DNA from: Mytilus trossulus
Taxonomy: Eukaryota; Mollusca; Bivalvia; Mytilida; Mytilidae
DNA: 64,000 nucleotides
Assembly (NCBI RefSeq): GCF_036588685.1
Contig: NC_086374.1
Location: 27,024,886-27,088,885, forward strand
Reading direction: 5' to 3'
Every line of letters begins with the position of its first letter. Within the stretch, counting starts at the first letter, position 1. A program made the translations under genes and the position numbers. The notes beneath the pieces are model-generated. The model did no database searches. It was not told where the DNA came from and was given only the letters and a program-made list of their open reading frames with translations. Of this stretch, positions 55,801 through 64,000 are shown one piece after another.

Positions 55801-58066
55801 TAACTTGAGTAATACTTTTTTTTAACATTATATCAATTCGGTAGATACCACAAGCATATTCAGTTCATTATGTCATAGATTAACATTCTACTTTTCCATT
55901 TTTCCTTCTTAAATTGTAGATGAAGAATTTTAAACCGATCAATGTGATGGGTAATATATCCATATCGAGATTGTAACAAAACGATGAATTTATTAGACCA
56001 CCGATAATTTTTAGATGATAATGTTTTTTTAACCTATTATTTTTCCAGATTAGTAACTACAAAATAATGTTCATTACCGCATAAAACCGACGTATACTTG
56101 TAATCTATACCAGAAAAAAATGAATAACCGAAAGGTCAATATAACATGTTTGACGTTGGTTTCAATCTGTTTATTTAAATAAATCGACAATTATAGACGG
56201 AGGTATAGTTTGTTCTATGGACATGATTGCGCTAAGTAAGGAATATGACAGTTGTTTTGCATTCGTTCCTTTCCTTGTTTAAGTCTATCGTTTGGTTTTG
56301 TCAGTTTGAGAAGACTTCCTTCCCCCTTGATTAGTTTGCCTTGGAGTTCGGTATTTTTGTATACTTTTCTGATTAAATTTAATGAAATATTATCAGTTAC
56401 CATCTATCAATTTTATAAATATAAATCATAAGGTTCGACGTTTCAGGGTGAATGGTTTAGCCCAACACAGTGTCTATAGAATGGCACGAAATCAATTAAA
56501 CAACTGAATATATAACTGTGTTTTGCTTCTGTTTGAGAGATAACGACTTACAGCAGATTTCGACATAATTCATCATTAACGTTAAATGTGTCTAGATGGA
56601 GATAACCTTTATACCTACATTACTCGTAAAACACAAGTGTAATGAAATTGAACTTACATAATTAAGATTTATCATGGTATATTCAGCAATTGTCAATGTG
56701 TATAAGTATATAACATTTAGATTGATTGATTGATTGTTGGTTGCTTAACGTCCAGTGGCAAATATTTCATGCATATTCAGGACGAGAACAAGTTCACAAT
56801 AAATACAATAGGTAGGTTGATACAATAGAGGCCATCTGGGATGATGGTCGGGGAAATTTGGACTGCCCCTGGAAAATGAGGGTATTTTGGATAGGGACAG
56901 AAATTTTGCCTTGCAATGCTTCCTACGGACCCCTCAAATAGTTGTTGCAAGGGTTCTTAACGTGCAAAGAACGTGGCACTCTCTTTACACGAGGCATCGG
57001 ATTTAACGTCCCCCTTCTGACAGGACGTGACTGCGAACTTGATACATCCCGCACAGCTTTACGGACGCCCCACTTCGGCAAGCGTCTTACTGCCGGTCTG
57101 GATAAGACCAAGTGACCATATTTCTATACCCCAGTCACCCTTGGGGGGGGGGGGGGGATAAAATTTAGAAGATTTGCCATGATTGGACAATGGTTGCAAA
57201 TAAGACAACTATCCTACAAGGTTCAAATGATGTTCAAAACAATTATAGACAACCGTACGACGTTCAACAATTAGAAAGCACATATAACGAAAAGTCGTCC
57301 TTAAAAGACCACAGCATAAAAAATATAAAATATTTTAATTGAGAAAACTATTAAACAACGACCCAACTAAAAAAAAAAGCAACCCTCCAAACAATTATGA
57401 CAGACATGAACCAACGACAACCACTGAACTACATGCTCCCCAGTTGGGACAGGCACATATGATATAGTGGGGTTAAACATGATTAAAGGCACCAAACCTC
57501 CGCTAATCTTGGACATTGGGGTCATCAGGTCATTTTTAAGGAACTAAGTTTTATTTTGCAGTTGTTTATATACTTCTCTGATACTGATAAATGATTTTTA
57601 ACCATACATTTACTTCTTTTGACATACAATAGTTGAATACTATTGAATATCAGTCAGAATGTATAGTAAGAAGAATGTCATTCAAAACACCAGCAGTTAT
57701 CGTTTTTTTTTCTTCTCATGGGAATTATTTAATCACTAAACTATATATAAATATTTGTCAATTAAGGTATTGTTTTTTTAATTACAGAAAGTAATCTACA
57801 GGATGGAAGAATACAATTCATCAACCATTTACACATCAGTAGTGAAATCCTGCTCAGTTGGGACATGCATTCCTACAAACGAGTCAGATAACTTATATTG
57901 TGAAAAGAAGGACCGTTTATATAAAGTGTACGGTTGTTCATTCAGAACTTGTTGTGATGATAAAGATTTCTGTAACAGCGGTCATCTGAATTCACCGTAT
58001 ATTCAAACTATCTTCTTGACATTATTAGCATGCGTTCTCATCCATAGACTTGCTCCTTACACATGA
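49810..58066 (+). CDS. Ly6/uPAR (three-finger) family, probably GPI-anchored protein
   Basis: Two firm exons (54,036-54,157 and 57,788-58,066) join in phase 0 across a 3.6-kb intron. A candidate signal-peptide exon at 49,810-49,867 has the matching phase. The exons encode 132 residues with 12 cysteines: CWNC and C..C in the first, KSC, GTC, YC, GC and the hallmark CCDDKDFCN in the second. The C-terminus is hydrophobic (IQTIFLTLLACVLIHRLA) after small residues, as in GPI-anchored Ly6 proteins at the cell surface. The domain is a disulphide-bonded three-finger fold used for receptor and ligand binding. The specific partner is unknown. An AATAAA signal follows 46 bases after the stop. No orthology to a named vertebrate member is claimed. 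Confidence 0.88.
50165..50435. repeat. Dispersed repeat (GACCAAAAACTTTAACCTTA family)
   Basis: CTATGTTAAGTGGATCGTGA, AGAAAGATCCTATCATAGGG, AATTGATTGGACTTCAACTG, ACCAAAAACTTTAACCTTAA, followed by (GACGGACGAACG)n and CAGACCAGAAAACATAATGC. Same family as 33,265-33,640. Confidence 0.8.
50436..52045. other. Gene-free AT-rich stretch
   Basis: No recognised exon or repeat ends. A donor-like CAG|GTAAAT at 51,678 follows a short frame (MFTENRLPVFQ), but its phase does not fit the Ly6-like gene. Confidence 0.4.
52046..52705. repeat. 33-bp minisatellite, about 18-20 units
   Basis: The consensus is GAACTAGGGTGAAGTTACCC plus GTTATAGTTTATC, repeated with increasing divergence towards both ends. The central units (52,180-52,400) are nearly identical. 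A 46-bp palindrome interrupts one unit. It lies upstream of the Ly6-like exon A, possibly in its first intron. Confidence 0.93.
52267..52312. repeat. 46-bp near-perfect palindrome inside the minisatellite
   Basis: The 22-bp arm CCATGGAAGTATTATATTGACA faces its exact complement, with a GG loop. The flanking repeat bases GTGAA are present on both sides, as if duplicated. Its sequence is unrelated to the minisatellite unit. Confidence 0.93.
52706..54035. other. Gene-free stretch before Ly6-like exon A
   Basis: AT-rich. No exon, tRNA or bounded repeat recognised. Confidence 0.4.
54036..54157 (+). CDS. Ly6-like exon A (first half of three-finger domain)
   Basis: A 122-bp exon with acceptor TTTTTCATTGCAG and donor CAG|GTAAGT. 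It encodes VFTLSCWNCIGTFCEQQ and KKTCQEGASCQ. The C-x-x-C-x4-C start is the normal opening of Ly6 domains. Confidence 0.9.
55600..55860 (+). repeat. Dispersed hammerhead-carrying repeat, copy B
   Basis: Downstream of the ribozyme come TTATTTACAACCAATGGGTC, GATGCTGGTGGAGGTTTCCT, CGCCAGCCCAGTAGTCAGCA and GAGTTGACATGAAATATCAT. The same block order is found after copy C at 58,905-59,000. Confidence 0.8.
55605..55647 (+). ncRNA. Hammerhead ribozyme motif, copy B
   Basis: GTGTCA - CTGATGA - GCC TTTATA GAC - GAAAC - GCAC - GTC | TGGCGT. The core is intact. Stem I pairs fully using wobbles. Stem II has one C-A mismatch (GCC against GAC), so activity may be reduced. Predicted cleavage lies between 55,641 and 55,642. 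It lies in the Ly6-like gene's intron, sense orientation. Confidence 0.75.
56720..57160. repeat. Dispersed repeat (TTGGTTGCTTAACGTCCAGT family)
   Basis: Starts after (TTGA)n with TTGTTGGTTGCTTAACGTCC and includes CATATTCAGGACGAGAACAA, GATGGTCGGGGAAATTTGGA and CTTTACACGAGGCATCGG. Ends in a 15-base G run (57,143-57,157). It is GC-richer than its surroundings. I recognise this family from mussel DNA. The minus-strand frame in it is not a gene. Confidence 0.7.
57170..57500. repeat. Dispersed mussel repeat (GACAACCACTGAACTACATG)
   Basis: TTGCAAATAAGACAACTATC, ACGACGTTCAACAATTAGAA, CAACGACAACCACTGAACTA, CACCAAACCTCCGCTAATC. A family known to me as abundant. It lies in the Ly6-like intron, directly after the previous repeat. 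Confidence 0.55.
57788..58066 (+). CDS. Ly6-like exon B (second half, GPI signal, stop)
   Basis: The acceptor TTTTTTTAATTACAG opens KVIYRMEEYNSSTIYTSVV. Then come KSCSVGTCIPTNESDNLYC, YGCSFRTCCDDKDFCNSG and a hydrophobic tail ending RLAPYT and TGA at 58,064-58,066. Sequons NSS and NES are present. Confidence 0.92.
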   Translation, partial: KVIYRMEEYNSSTIYTSVVKSCSVGTCIPTNESDNLYCEKKDRLYKVYGCSFRTCCDDKDFCNSGHLNSPYIQTIFLTLLACVLIHRLAPYT

Positions 58067-58111
58067 CTGTCACTCAACTTATTCTCAATAATTTTAAAAT
58101 TAATTGCTCAA

Positions 58112-58117
58112 AATAAA
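58112..58117 (+). terminator. Polyadenylation signal AATAAA of the Ly6-like gene
   Basis: AATAAA lies 46 bases 3' of the stop codon, in AT-rich sequence, with T-rich and GT-containing sequence downstream. The position is suitable for the end of a short 3' untranslated region. Confidence 0.6.
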
Positions 58118-58480
58118 ATGATAACACTTGTACGTTATAGTGGTTAATTCACATAATCTATTTTTCCTGAATCTGAGCAATAATTAATAACGTACGATTA
58201 TTATCAAAATCTTTGATTTGAGGATAAGGGTATCATTCAAATCACAACTGAAACTCTAAAGACGAGAAAATGACAGTTACTGTAATATGAAAACAGTAAA
58301 ATTTCCTGAAAAATTCGTATTGGTCTATATTTTTCTTTCATCCTGCTAAAAAATTGAATATGAATTTCATAGTTACTAGAAAATATCATTTCAAGCATCT
58401 TAATTTTGTTACAGATGGTATTGATTACGTTGCTTTTCATCAGAGCTGCATGGAGTTGTCATCGGTTGGGGTTTTTTTTT

Positions 58481-58501
58481 GGGGGGGGGGGGGGGGGGGG
58501 G
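58481..58501. repeat. 21-base G homopolymer
   Basis: An uninterrupted G run preceded by nine or more T. One of five such runs of 13 bases or more in the window. Confidence 0.9.
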
Positions 58502-58669
58502 TGATGGAGAAGGCGCAAAATGTATAATGGCTTTACCACACATTAACTAGCTGAAACTTTTAGAGCCCAGGCAATAATGATCCCAGTCGTATTTAGAACA
58601 ACGCTTTTTTTGGGTCATAAATGCTCTTCAACTTTGTATTTGTTTGGCTTTAGAACTATTTTGATCTGA

Positions 58670-58713
58670 GCGTCACTGATGAGTCTTATGTAGACGAAAC
58701 GCGCGTCTGGCGT
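58670..58713 (+). ncRNA. Hammerhead ribozyme motif, copy C
   Basis: GCGTCA - CTGATGA - GTC TTATGTA GAC - GAAAC - GCGC - GTC | TGGCGT. Core, stem II, two-base stem III and six-pair stem I (with G-U) are all intact. Predicted cleavage lies between 58,707 and 58,708. It differs from copy A at one loop base only. Confidence 0.87.
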
Positions 58714-59194
58714 ATTAAATTATAATCCTGTTACTTTTGATAACTTTTTTTCAACTTTTCGTTTTTAAGTATCTTTAAATTCGCAATTGATTTGACTTTG
58801 CAACTATTTTAGTTAGGGTGCTACTTTTGGCGTACCAAATAGCACCCTTTTTGCGTACCAAATCAAAAGTCTGATATCTAGATGTGCTTTACAATCACTT
58901 AGTCGATGCCAATGCTTGTGGACGTTTTATCACAGAGGTTACCACTATCACCAGCCCAGTAGCAGCACTAATTTGCTGACATGAATCATTATTGAAAGTC
59001 AAATTTATAAATTAACTGTTTATAAAACTTGGAATTGATAGAAGTACTTAAGGTTGTCTACCCCATGAATAGATTATCTTAAATGTACTTGACAAACACT
59101 TTCGGAATTGTTGGGACTGAATGCTTTACCTTTGCACTGGGACTGAATGCTTTACCTTTGCACTTTATTTGACTTTGAAAATTATTCTGATTTG

Positions 59195-59230
59195 AGTATC
59201 ACTGTTAATCCGTCTGTAAACGAACCTGGT
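59195..59230 (+). pseudogene. Decayed hammerhead motif, copy D
   Basis: GTATCACTGTTAATCC.GTCTGTAAACGAACCTGGTATC aligns with copy C, but CTGATGA is now CTGTTAA, GAAAC is CGAAC, and the stem III/GTC part is deleted. It cannot cleave. Confidence 0.65.
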
Positions 59231-59400
59231 ATCTTTGACAAGTTTCTTATAGTAAGCACTTTTGTGCTGACATGAAATGAATGCAGAGGTCGTTTTCTGT
59301 AAGTTCACTGTTTATAACATGTTGAATTACTTAGGACACCAAGATTTTTCTACTGCAGGCAAAGATAACCTTGGTGATATTTTGCAATCTTGCATACCAA

Positions 59401-61168
59401 ATAATAAGCTTGCTACCTTTATAGATGTTTTTTTTATTTATAACTTTTGAACAGCAGTATACTAATGTTGCCTTTATGTAACATCACCGGATCAGAATAT
59501 CTACAGGTGGACATTCTGTCCCACGAGGACTTTAACAGTCTGGAAGCCTTACAGCATGAAATCAATTTAGGACATTTGAACAGTTGTATACTAATGTTGA
59601 CTTTATTTACATATTGGTTTTAAAATATAAAAATTTAATTTATAGACAGGAATGAATTTAGTACAATATGAACTGATACAAGCCCATGTGAGGTCTGTAA
59701 TAAATTAAAACTAGATTTTTCATCAACAACATAATTTTTATTAACAAAATTATAATCAACAACAATCATTGTAAATATATATATATATTTATATACAAAT
59801 ATAAACAGTATAAAAAAAACATATTAAAATTCATATTGAAAGTTTGCCCAGCATCAGGTGTTACATTCTGCATGTTTATTTGCTTGTTTGATGGGATATA
59901 ACACCACAAACAGTTAAATTGTAAAATTTGTGAAATGGTCTATTGACGTTGGAAACATTCTTGTTGTCACTGTAGCATAATGTGTTAGGAAGTAAATGAT
60001 AAAATGATCACCTACTGATAAATAAATGTGTAATTATAGAAGGTGGGAATAAAGGGTTAATATTATTGAAATAACATCTTAGTAGGCCTTTCATTAATGC
60101 TAAATACACAAAGATCTCACAACATTACATTCAGGATCTCATTGCAATCATACCAATTTGATTATCTTTTTTTCCACATATCTATCAGTTATATTAGTTT
60201 GTGCAAGTTACAGAATATCATTAATGAATTGGCTTCTGATACAAAGATCTTTATATAATATATATTCATGACTTCTGTCATGTAAATGAGACCAAGAATG
60301 TTGTAAGATGTGCATTAAGTTAGCACTGTAAAAGGTTGAATAAATTCAATTCGAACTGAATTGAGATCAAATGTAATAATGATGTTCAATTTCAAGTTTT
60401 GGATGGCATATGTTTTATATGTTTAGCTAGTTCCTTCTGTTACCTTTGTTTTTATTGTTTATCGTACCAAAATTATAAAGTATTTTTTCCGAACTTAACA
60501 ATTGCTTCCTATTACTTAATGATTTTTTATCAAAAGGTTAAGGGAGAGAACTAAAAGGAGATATTTCAGTTTAACATAAATCATGTCTGAAAATTAGATT
60601 CAACTGTAGTTTACTGATGTTCAAATCTCCTAAATAAAATTGTTAATGCAAATGGGGAACATGGGGAATATGTCAAAGAGACAACAACCTGACCAAAGAG
60701 CAGACAACCCTGTACTATGATGCAAATCATGATGAATAACAAATTTATTGCAACCTATTCAAAGATAGTCCTGTTAAAATGTTGTTCTTCGTGCAATTTG
60801 GCACTGTGGTCAATTATTTGATATCTGTCACATATTTTATGTTGCATTTTTATGACTAATGATAATAAGATACTTCCTTCATAACTACAATGTATTATTA
60901 TATATGACTCTTTTTTACATTTTTATATCTGTTCCTTCATTAAAAGTTCACAATGTTAATGGAGGTTTACGTTATATTTGAATTTTCTCTTCAACCTTTT
61001 CTTTCTGTTTTGTTTTCTACATGTAATTGGCAATATGATTATCATTCTAATTATTATGACTAAAACAAATGACAAGTAACAACCTATGCTGTTCTGTTTA
61101 AGCAGTGAATTAGTCCAGGATTCTCAATCAAATCCATAAGTAGCAAAAATAACTACTGGTATACAGTT
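59401..61168 (-). other. Probable 3' untranslated region and flank of HACL1
   Basis: AT-rich sequence 3' of the HACL1 stop. TTTATT (AATAAA on the minus strand) occurs near 59,737 and could end the transcript, but which signal is used cannot be told. A fragment of the AAGAGACAACAACC repeat lies at 60,645-60,710. Confidence 0.4.
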
Positions 61169-61201
61169 ATCACATCTTTGATTTTGTCAGCCAGAAGAAG
61201 T
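61169..61201 (-). CDS. HACL1: HACL1 last exon with PTS1-like end
   Basis: Acceptor TTGCTTTTTAG, then DFFWLTKSKM and TGA (61,169-61,171). It joins in phase 0. The human protein ends DFHWLTRSNM, from memory, so the identification is firm although only ten residues are encoded. Confidence 0.92.
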
Positions 61202-63097
61202 CCTAAAAAGCAAACAATGGGTCATTACTTTTTTTAAATATTCTATTAATAATAAATCTCAAGCTTGTTCAGCTTTAACCTAGGTGTATTGAAATGGAAA
61301 ACTTTTGTTCATGTATGCCACATATATCTATCTTAAAATGCATCTTTTACAAACAAAAAAATATTGTAAGTCTGATGAACAAAAAACGTCAATACCAAAG
61401 TAATCCATTTAGATCAAGTATGCCACCAGTATTAGTATGTTCTGAGGTGTAACAATACCACAGGTCATGTATTGCCTGCTACAGAAATGTATCAAGTAAC
61501 TACATTTTCAATACCAAAGTGGTTTGGTTTAAGTGTAATGAAACAACAACTATCCTCTTTCTTTTAAATAATAAAGGAACATTTTAGTGTATATGAGTGG
61601 TAGCTATCATCCCTGGTCCTACACCAAAACATCAATTGAGAGGTTTCATCAAAACTGAATTATAAGACAAAGTTGATAACCTTTATTTTTCCATTGTAAT
61701 TGTTGTTAATTTATGTTTCAATATTCCAGCCACACCTGCATAATGAGTTAATAATTTCCAGTTGATAAAGATAATCAAGAATTAGTCGTATCTATCAGGT
61801 AAATTGGTGTTTAAGGAAGATCCAAAAGAGGGACGAAAGATACCAAAGGGACAGTCAAACTCATAAATCTAAAACAAACTAACAACACCATGGCTAAAAA
61901 TGAAAAAGACAAACAGACAAACAATAGTACACATGACACAACATAGAAAACCAAAGAATAAACAACAGGAACGCCACCAAAAAAATGACAGAATAAAACA
62001 TGGACAACAGGAATGGTCATTGGTCAGAGAAATTATGAAAGCAATAATTAAAATGCATTCAAAATAAAACATATTGACAGTAAGCACTTACCTGGGGTTT
62101 TCTCTGAGCTTGTGGACTTATCATCACATTTATCAGAGAGATTTGGCACTTACCTGGGGTTTTCTCTGAGCTTGTGGACTTATCATCACATTTATCAGAG
62201 AGATTTGATCCTTGCTGTTTAATGCTGTAGTTAGACTAGATTTTAATTCAGCTGCAGTCCTGACAAAATATCCTTTGCCACCAAAAGCTTCTATCATTCT
62301 CTCATAATGAGCATCAACAGTCAAACATGATGGAGGAAGACTAAAACATTTTAAATATAAGGATACAATACTAAAATTCACTGTACAATATACATTGTAC
62401 ATGTTTTGGATATATTACACTTTCATGCTTTTTTCATGCATCATTGGTTGCATTATCTTTTATACATAAAAGGACAAACATTAAGGTGAAGATTCTCAAA
62501 AGATAATTGCTTATATACAATACTAGCGAGTTTTCCCCTATCAAACTGTAGTTTGTCAGCCTTATATTTATCCATTACACATCAGACATACCCTACCATA
62601 TCTATTTCATTTTGAAATGTGGAAAAATTAATGCCATTTAAAAAAAATATAGATTAGACTTTGACTTCACTTATATAGCTACATAAGCCAGATTAACCAT
62701 AACATTTGAAAGACATTTGTTTGGTTGTAAATGATCATTGAATTACATCAACTAAATAAAATGTGAAGACCATTTCATACACTAAGGCTACATCACTCTG
62801 ATGCATTGAAGGCCCTATGCAGTGTGTGCATTATTATTGCCATTGTTCATAAAATAAGGAACACAAATACAATTTTTGTTTCTGCATTTTCAGGAAATTA
62901 TCATTCTAAATATCAATGAAAGAAATTAAGAAGTGCTGCTAGTTTTTCTTTTCTTTTTGGTACTAGTATTAAACATGTATTTTATAACTTACTTTAAAGG
63001 AAGATCTGTATCCTGTAGTGATTCCCATGACTCTCCATCCAATCCATTATAAATGCCATTGTTGTTCATAATTATCATTACAACTGGCAGTTTGTAT
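61169..63097 (-). CDS. HACL1: 2-hydroxyacyl-CoA lyase, C-terminal three exons (partial gene)
   Basis: Exons 62,993-63,097, 62,154-62,340 and 61,169-61,201 splice to about 107 C-terminal residues; relatives have about 580. They match the thiamine-diphosphate-binding end of HACL1: YKLPVVMIIMNNNGIYNG (the NN of the GDG...NN ThDP/Mg motif), AHYERMIEAFGGKGYFV, SLINVMISPQAQRK and DFFWLTKSKM at the end. The enzyme cleaves 2-hydroxyacyl-CoA to formyl-CoA and an aldehyde during peroxisomal alpha-oxidation. The terminal SKM resembles the SNM peroxisomal signal of the human protein. A 62-bp tandem duplication doubles the donor of the second exon. Upstream exons lie beyond 64,000. Confidence 0.95.
61820..62005. 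repeat. TTTATGAGTTTGACTGTCCC repeat, copy 2 (inverse)
   Basis: GAGGGACGAAAGATACCAAA, GGGACAGTCAAACTCATAAA, CCATGGCTAAAAATGAAAAA, GACAAACAGACAAACAATAG. The reverse complement of the insertion at 45,189-45,344. Lies in the last HACL1 intron. Confidence 0.8.
62092..62215. repeat. 62-bp exact tandem duplication across a HACL1 splice donor
   Basis: The segment CACTTACCTGGGGTTTTCTC through TATCAGAGAGATTTGG occurs twice in a row, first copy ending near 62,146. Each copy holds the end of the exon and GTAAGTGC. No difference between copies is visible. Confidence 0.93.
62154..62340 (-). CDS. HACL1: HACL1 penultimate exon
   Basis: Acceptor AAATGTTTTAG; proximal donor CCCCAG|GTAAGT at 62,153. It encodes LPPSCLTVDAHYERMIEAFG, GKGYFVRTAAELKSSL and SLINVMISPQAQRKPQ. 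A second, identical donor 62 bp further on (62,091) exists because of a duplication. Use of that one would read VSAKSL and stop. Confidence 0.93.
62993..63097 (-). CDS. HACL1: HACL1 exon with ThDP/Mg motif (NNNGIY)
   Basis: A 105-bp exon with acceptor ACACTTTCAG and donor GTAAGT. It encodes (R)YKLPVVMIIMNNNGIYNG and LDGESWESLQDTDLPL. It ends in phase 2, completed to Asn by the next exon. Confidence 0.94.
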
Positions 63098-63169
63098 CTG
63101 AAAGTGTACTGTGTTATAAATAAACAGCTGCGCCATGAGCGCATGATACGCCCGACGTCTTGTGTGGAA

Positions 63170-64000
63170 GTTTTATGCAATAATCATAAATAGTTTCTGA
63201 GAAAGTTTTAAGCAATAACCATATATTGTTTTTGAGACATGGTGGGACATGTGAAACCCCCAACCCGTTTTTTTTTATACTAAAATAAAATTTTGAATCA
63301 AAAACAAAAAGTATACAGATCTTTAGATTAATATAACGAAGAAGTGTGTAAAGTTTTAAGCAATATTCATAAATTATTTTTGAGATACGGCGCGACATGT
63401 AAAAAAAACCTCCCCTGTTTAACAAAATACTCAATAACTCCAAAATAAAGTTTTGAATCATCACCAAAAAGTATACAGATCTTTAAATTAATATGACAAA
63501 GAAGTGTGTAAAGTTTTAAGCAATAATCATAAATTGTTTTTGAGATACGGCACAACATGTAAAAAAAACCTCCCCCTTTTTTACAAAATACTCAATAACT
63601 CAAAAAGGAAATTTTGAATCATCACCAAAAAGTATACAGATCTTTAGATTATTATAACAAAGACATGTGTAAAGTTTTAAGCAATAATCATAAATAGTTT
63701 TTCAGATATGGTGCGACATGTAAAAAAAACCTCCCCCTTTTTTACAAAATACTCAACAACTTAAAAATAAAATTTTGAATCATAACCAAAAAGTATACAG
63801 ATATTAAGATTAATATAACTAAGAAGTGTTTAAAGTTTAAAGCCATAATCAAGAATGGTTTTTGAGATATGGTGCGACATGTGAAAAAAACACACCCCTG
63901 TTTTAGTTACAAAGTACCGTAACTCAAAAAGTTTTAATCTTATTTCACCAAAAAGTATACAGATCATTTGACCATCATAAGAAACAACTATGTTAAGTTT
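63170..64000. repeat. 161-bp tandem repeat, about five units, running off the window
   Basis: AAGTGTGTAAAGTTTTAAGC recurs at 63,343, 63,503, 63,663 and (decayed) 63,826. Between copies come TTTTTGAGATACGG, CGACATGTAAAAAAAACC, CTCAATAACT and AAAAGTATACAGATCTTTA. It is a HACL1 intron, or satellite DNA within it. Confidence 0.9.

Larger units (their letters stand above)
58610..59400 (+). repeat. Tandem hammerhead-carrying repeat, one full and two partial units (about 520 bp)
   Basis: The ribozyme at 58,670 and its decayed sibling at 59,195 are about 520 bp apart. The AGTAGC/AGCACT..TGCTGACATGAA block recurs at 58,955 and 59,245. The ATGCTCTTCAACTTTGTA lead-in before copy C is the end of a truncated preceding unit. 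A 26-bp internal duplication (GGGACTGAATGCTTTACCTT twice) lies at 59,114-59,165. It lies just 3' of the Ly6-like gene. Confidence 0.8.

Noticed and set aside
56923-57111. Arginine-rich minus-strand frame as a gene
   Set aside because: Falls entirely within a recognised dispersed repeat.
58670-58730. Alternative hammerhead folding with stem III ACGC/GCGT and cleavage after GTA
   Set aside because: Downstream bases (TTAAATT) cannot form stem I with GCGTCA; the GTC site with TGGCGT pairs fully.
17257-63097. Functional link between the UPF0047 (thiamine-phosphate family name) gene and thiamine-dependent HACL1
   Set aside because: They are 36 kb apart with unrelated genes and repeats between; neighbourhood in an animal genome is not evidence of shared function.

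Overview
The window looks like nuclear DNA of a bivalve mollusc, most likely a mytilid mussel. It is strongly AT-rich. Its genes are split into short exons with GT-AG introns of up to about 4 kb. Most of the rest is dispersed repeats, MITE-like foldbacks and decayed LINEs, several of which I recognise from memory as abundant in mussel sequence. The genus is inference; the eukaryotic, metazoan character is plain from the exon structure and protein families. No bacterial operon, CRISPR array or rRNA is seen.

Four host genes can be rebuilt by splicing exons. (1) 1-9.8 kb, minus strand: the 5' quarter of an ABCB1/P-glycoprotein-like full transporter. It has a non-coding first exon near 9768 and coding exons at 6324-6488, 5296-5456, 1972-2238, 1467-1638 and 481-605, and it continues beyond base 1. 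(2) 17.26-25.76 kb, minus strand: a complete seven-exon, 149-aa UPF0047/YjbQ-family gene. (3) 54.0-58.1 kb, plus strand: a Ly6/uPAR three-finger, probably GPI-anchored protein, with two certain exons and one candidate signal-peptide exon at 49.81 kb. (4) 61.17-64 kb and beyond, minus strand: the last three exons of HACL1 (2-hydroxyacyl-CoA lyase), ending in a peroxisomal-type C-terminus.

The 26-49 kb stretch is mostly mobile DNA. Its centrepiece is a Tx1/L1-type LINE at 39,759-44,595 with an intact 1275-aa endonuclease/reverse-transcriptase ORF, a poly-A tail and a 15-bp target-site duplication. It sits inside an older dispersed repeat. Remnants of at least three other LINE families lie at 11.7-12.8, 14.3-15.8, 26.9-28.4, 33.8-34.5, 34.7-35.1 and 35.4-36.1 kb. 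At 44.88-48.78 kb two diverged copies of one element face each other as an inverted repeat of nearly 4 kb.

Other notable structures are a 1764-bp TIR element with 9-bp target duplications in the ABC transporter's first intron (7702-9465); three well-formed hammerhead-ribozyme motifs in one dispersed/tandem repeat family (16.87, 55.61 and 58.67 kb); a 33-bp minisatellite interrupted by a near-perfect 46-bp palindrome (52.05-52.7 kb); a 62-bp tandem duplication that doubles a HACL1 splice donor; and decayed partial copies of an ABC-transporter exon next to the real one. The genes share no evident pathway. Coordinates of repeats without clear ends are approximate.
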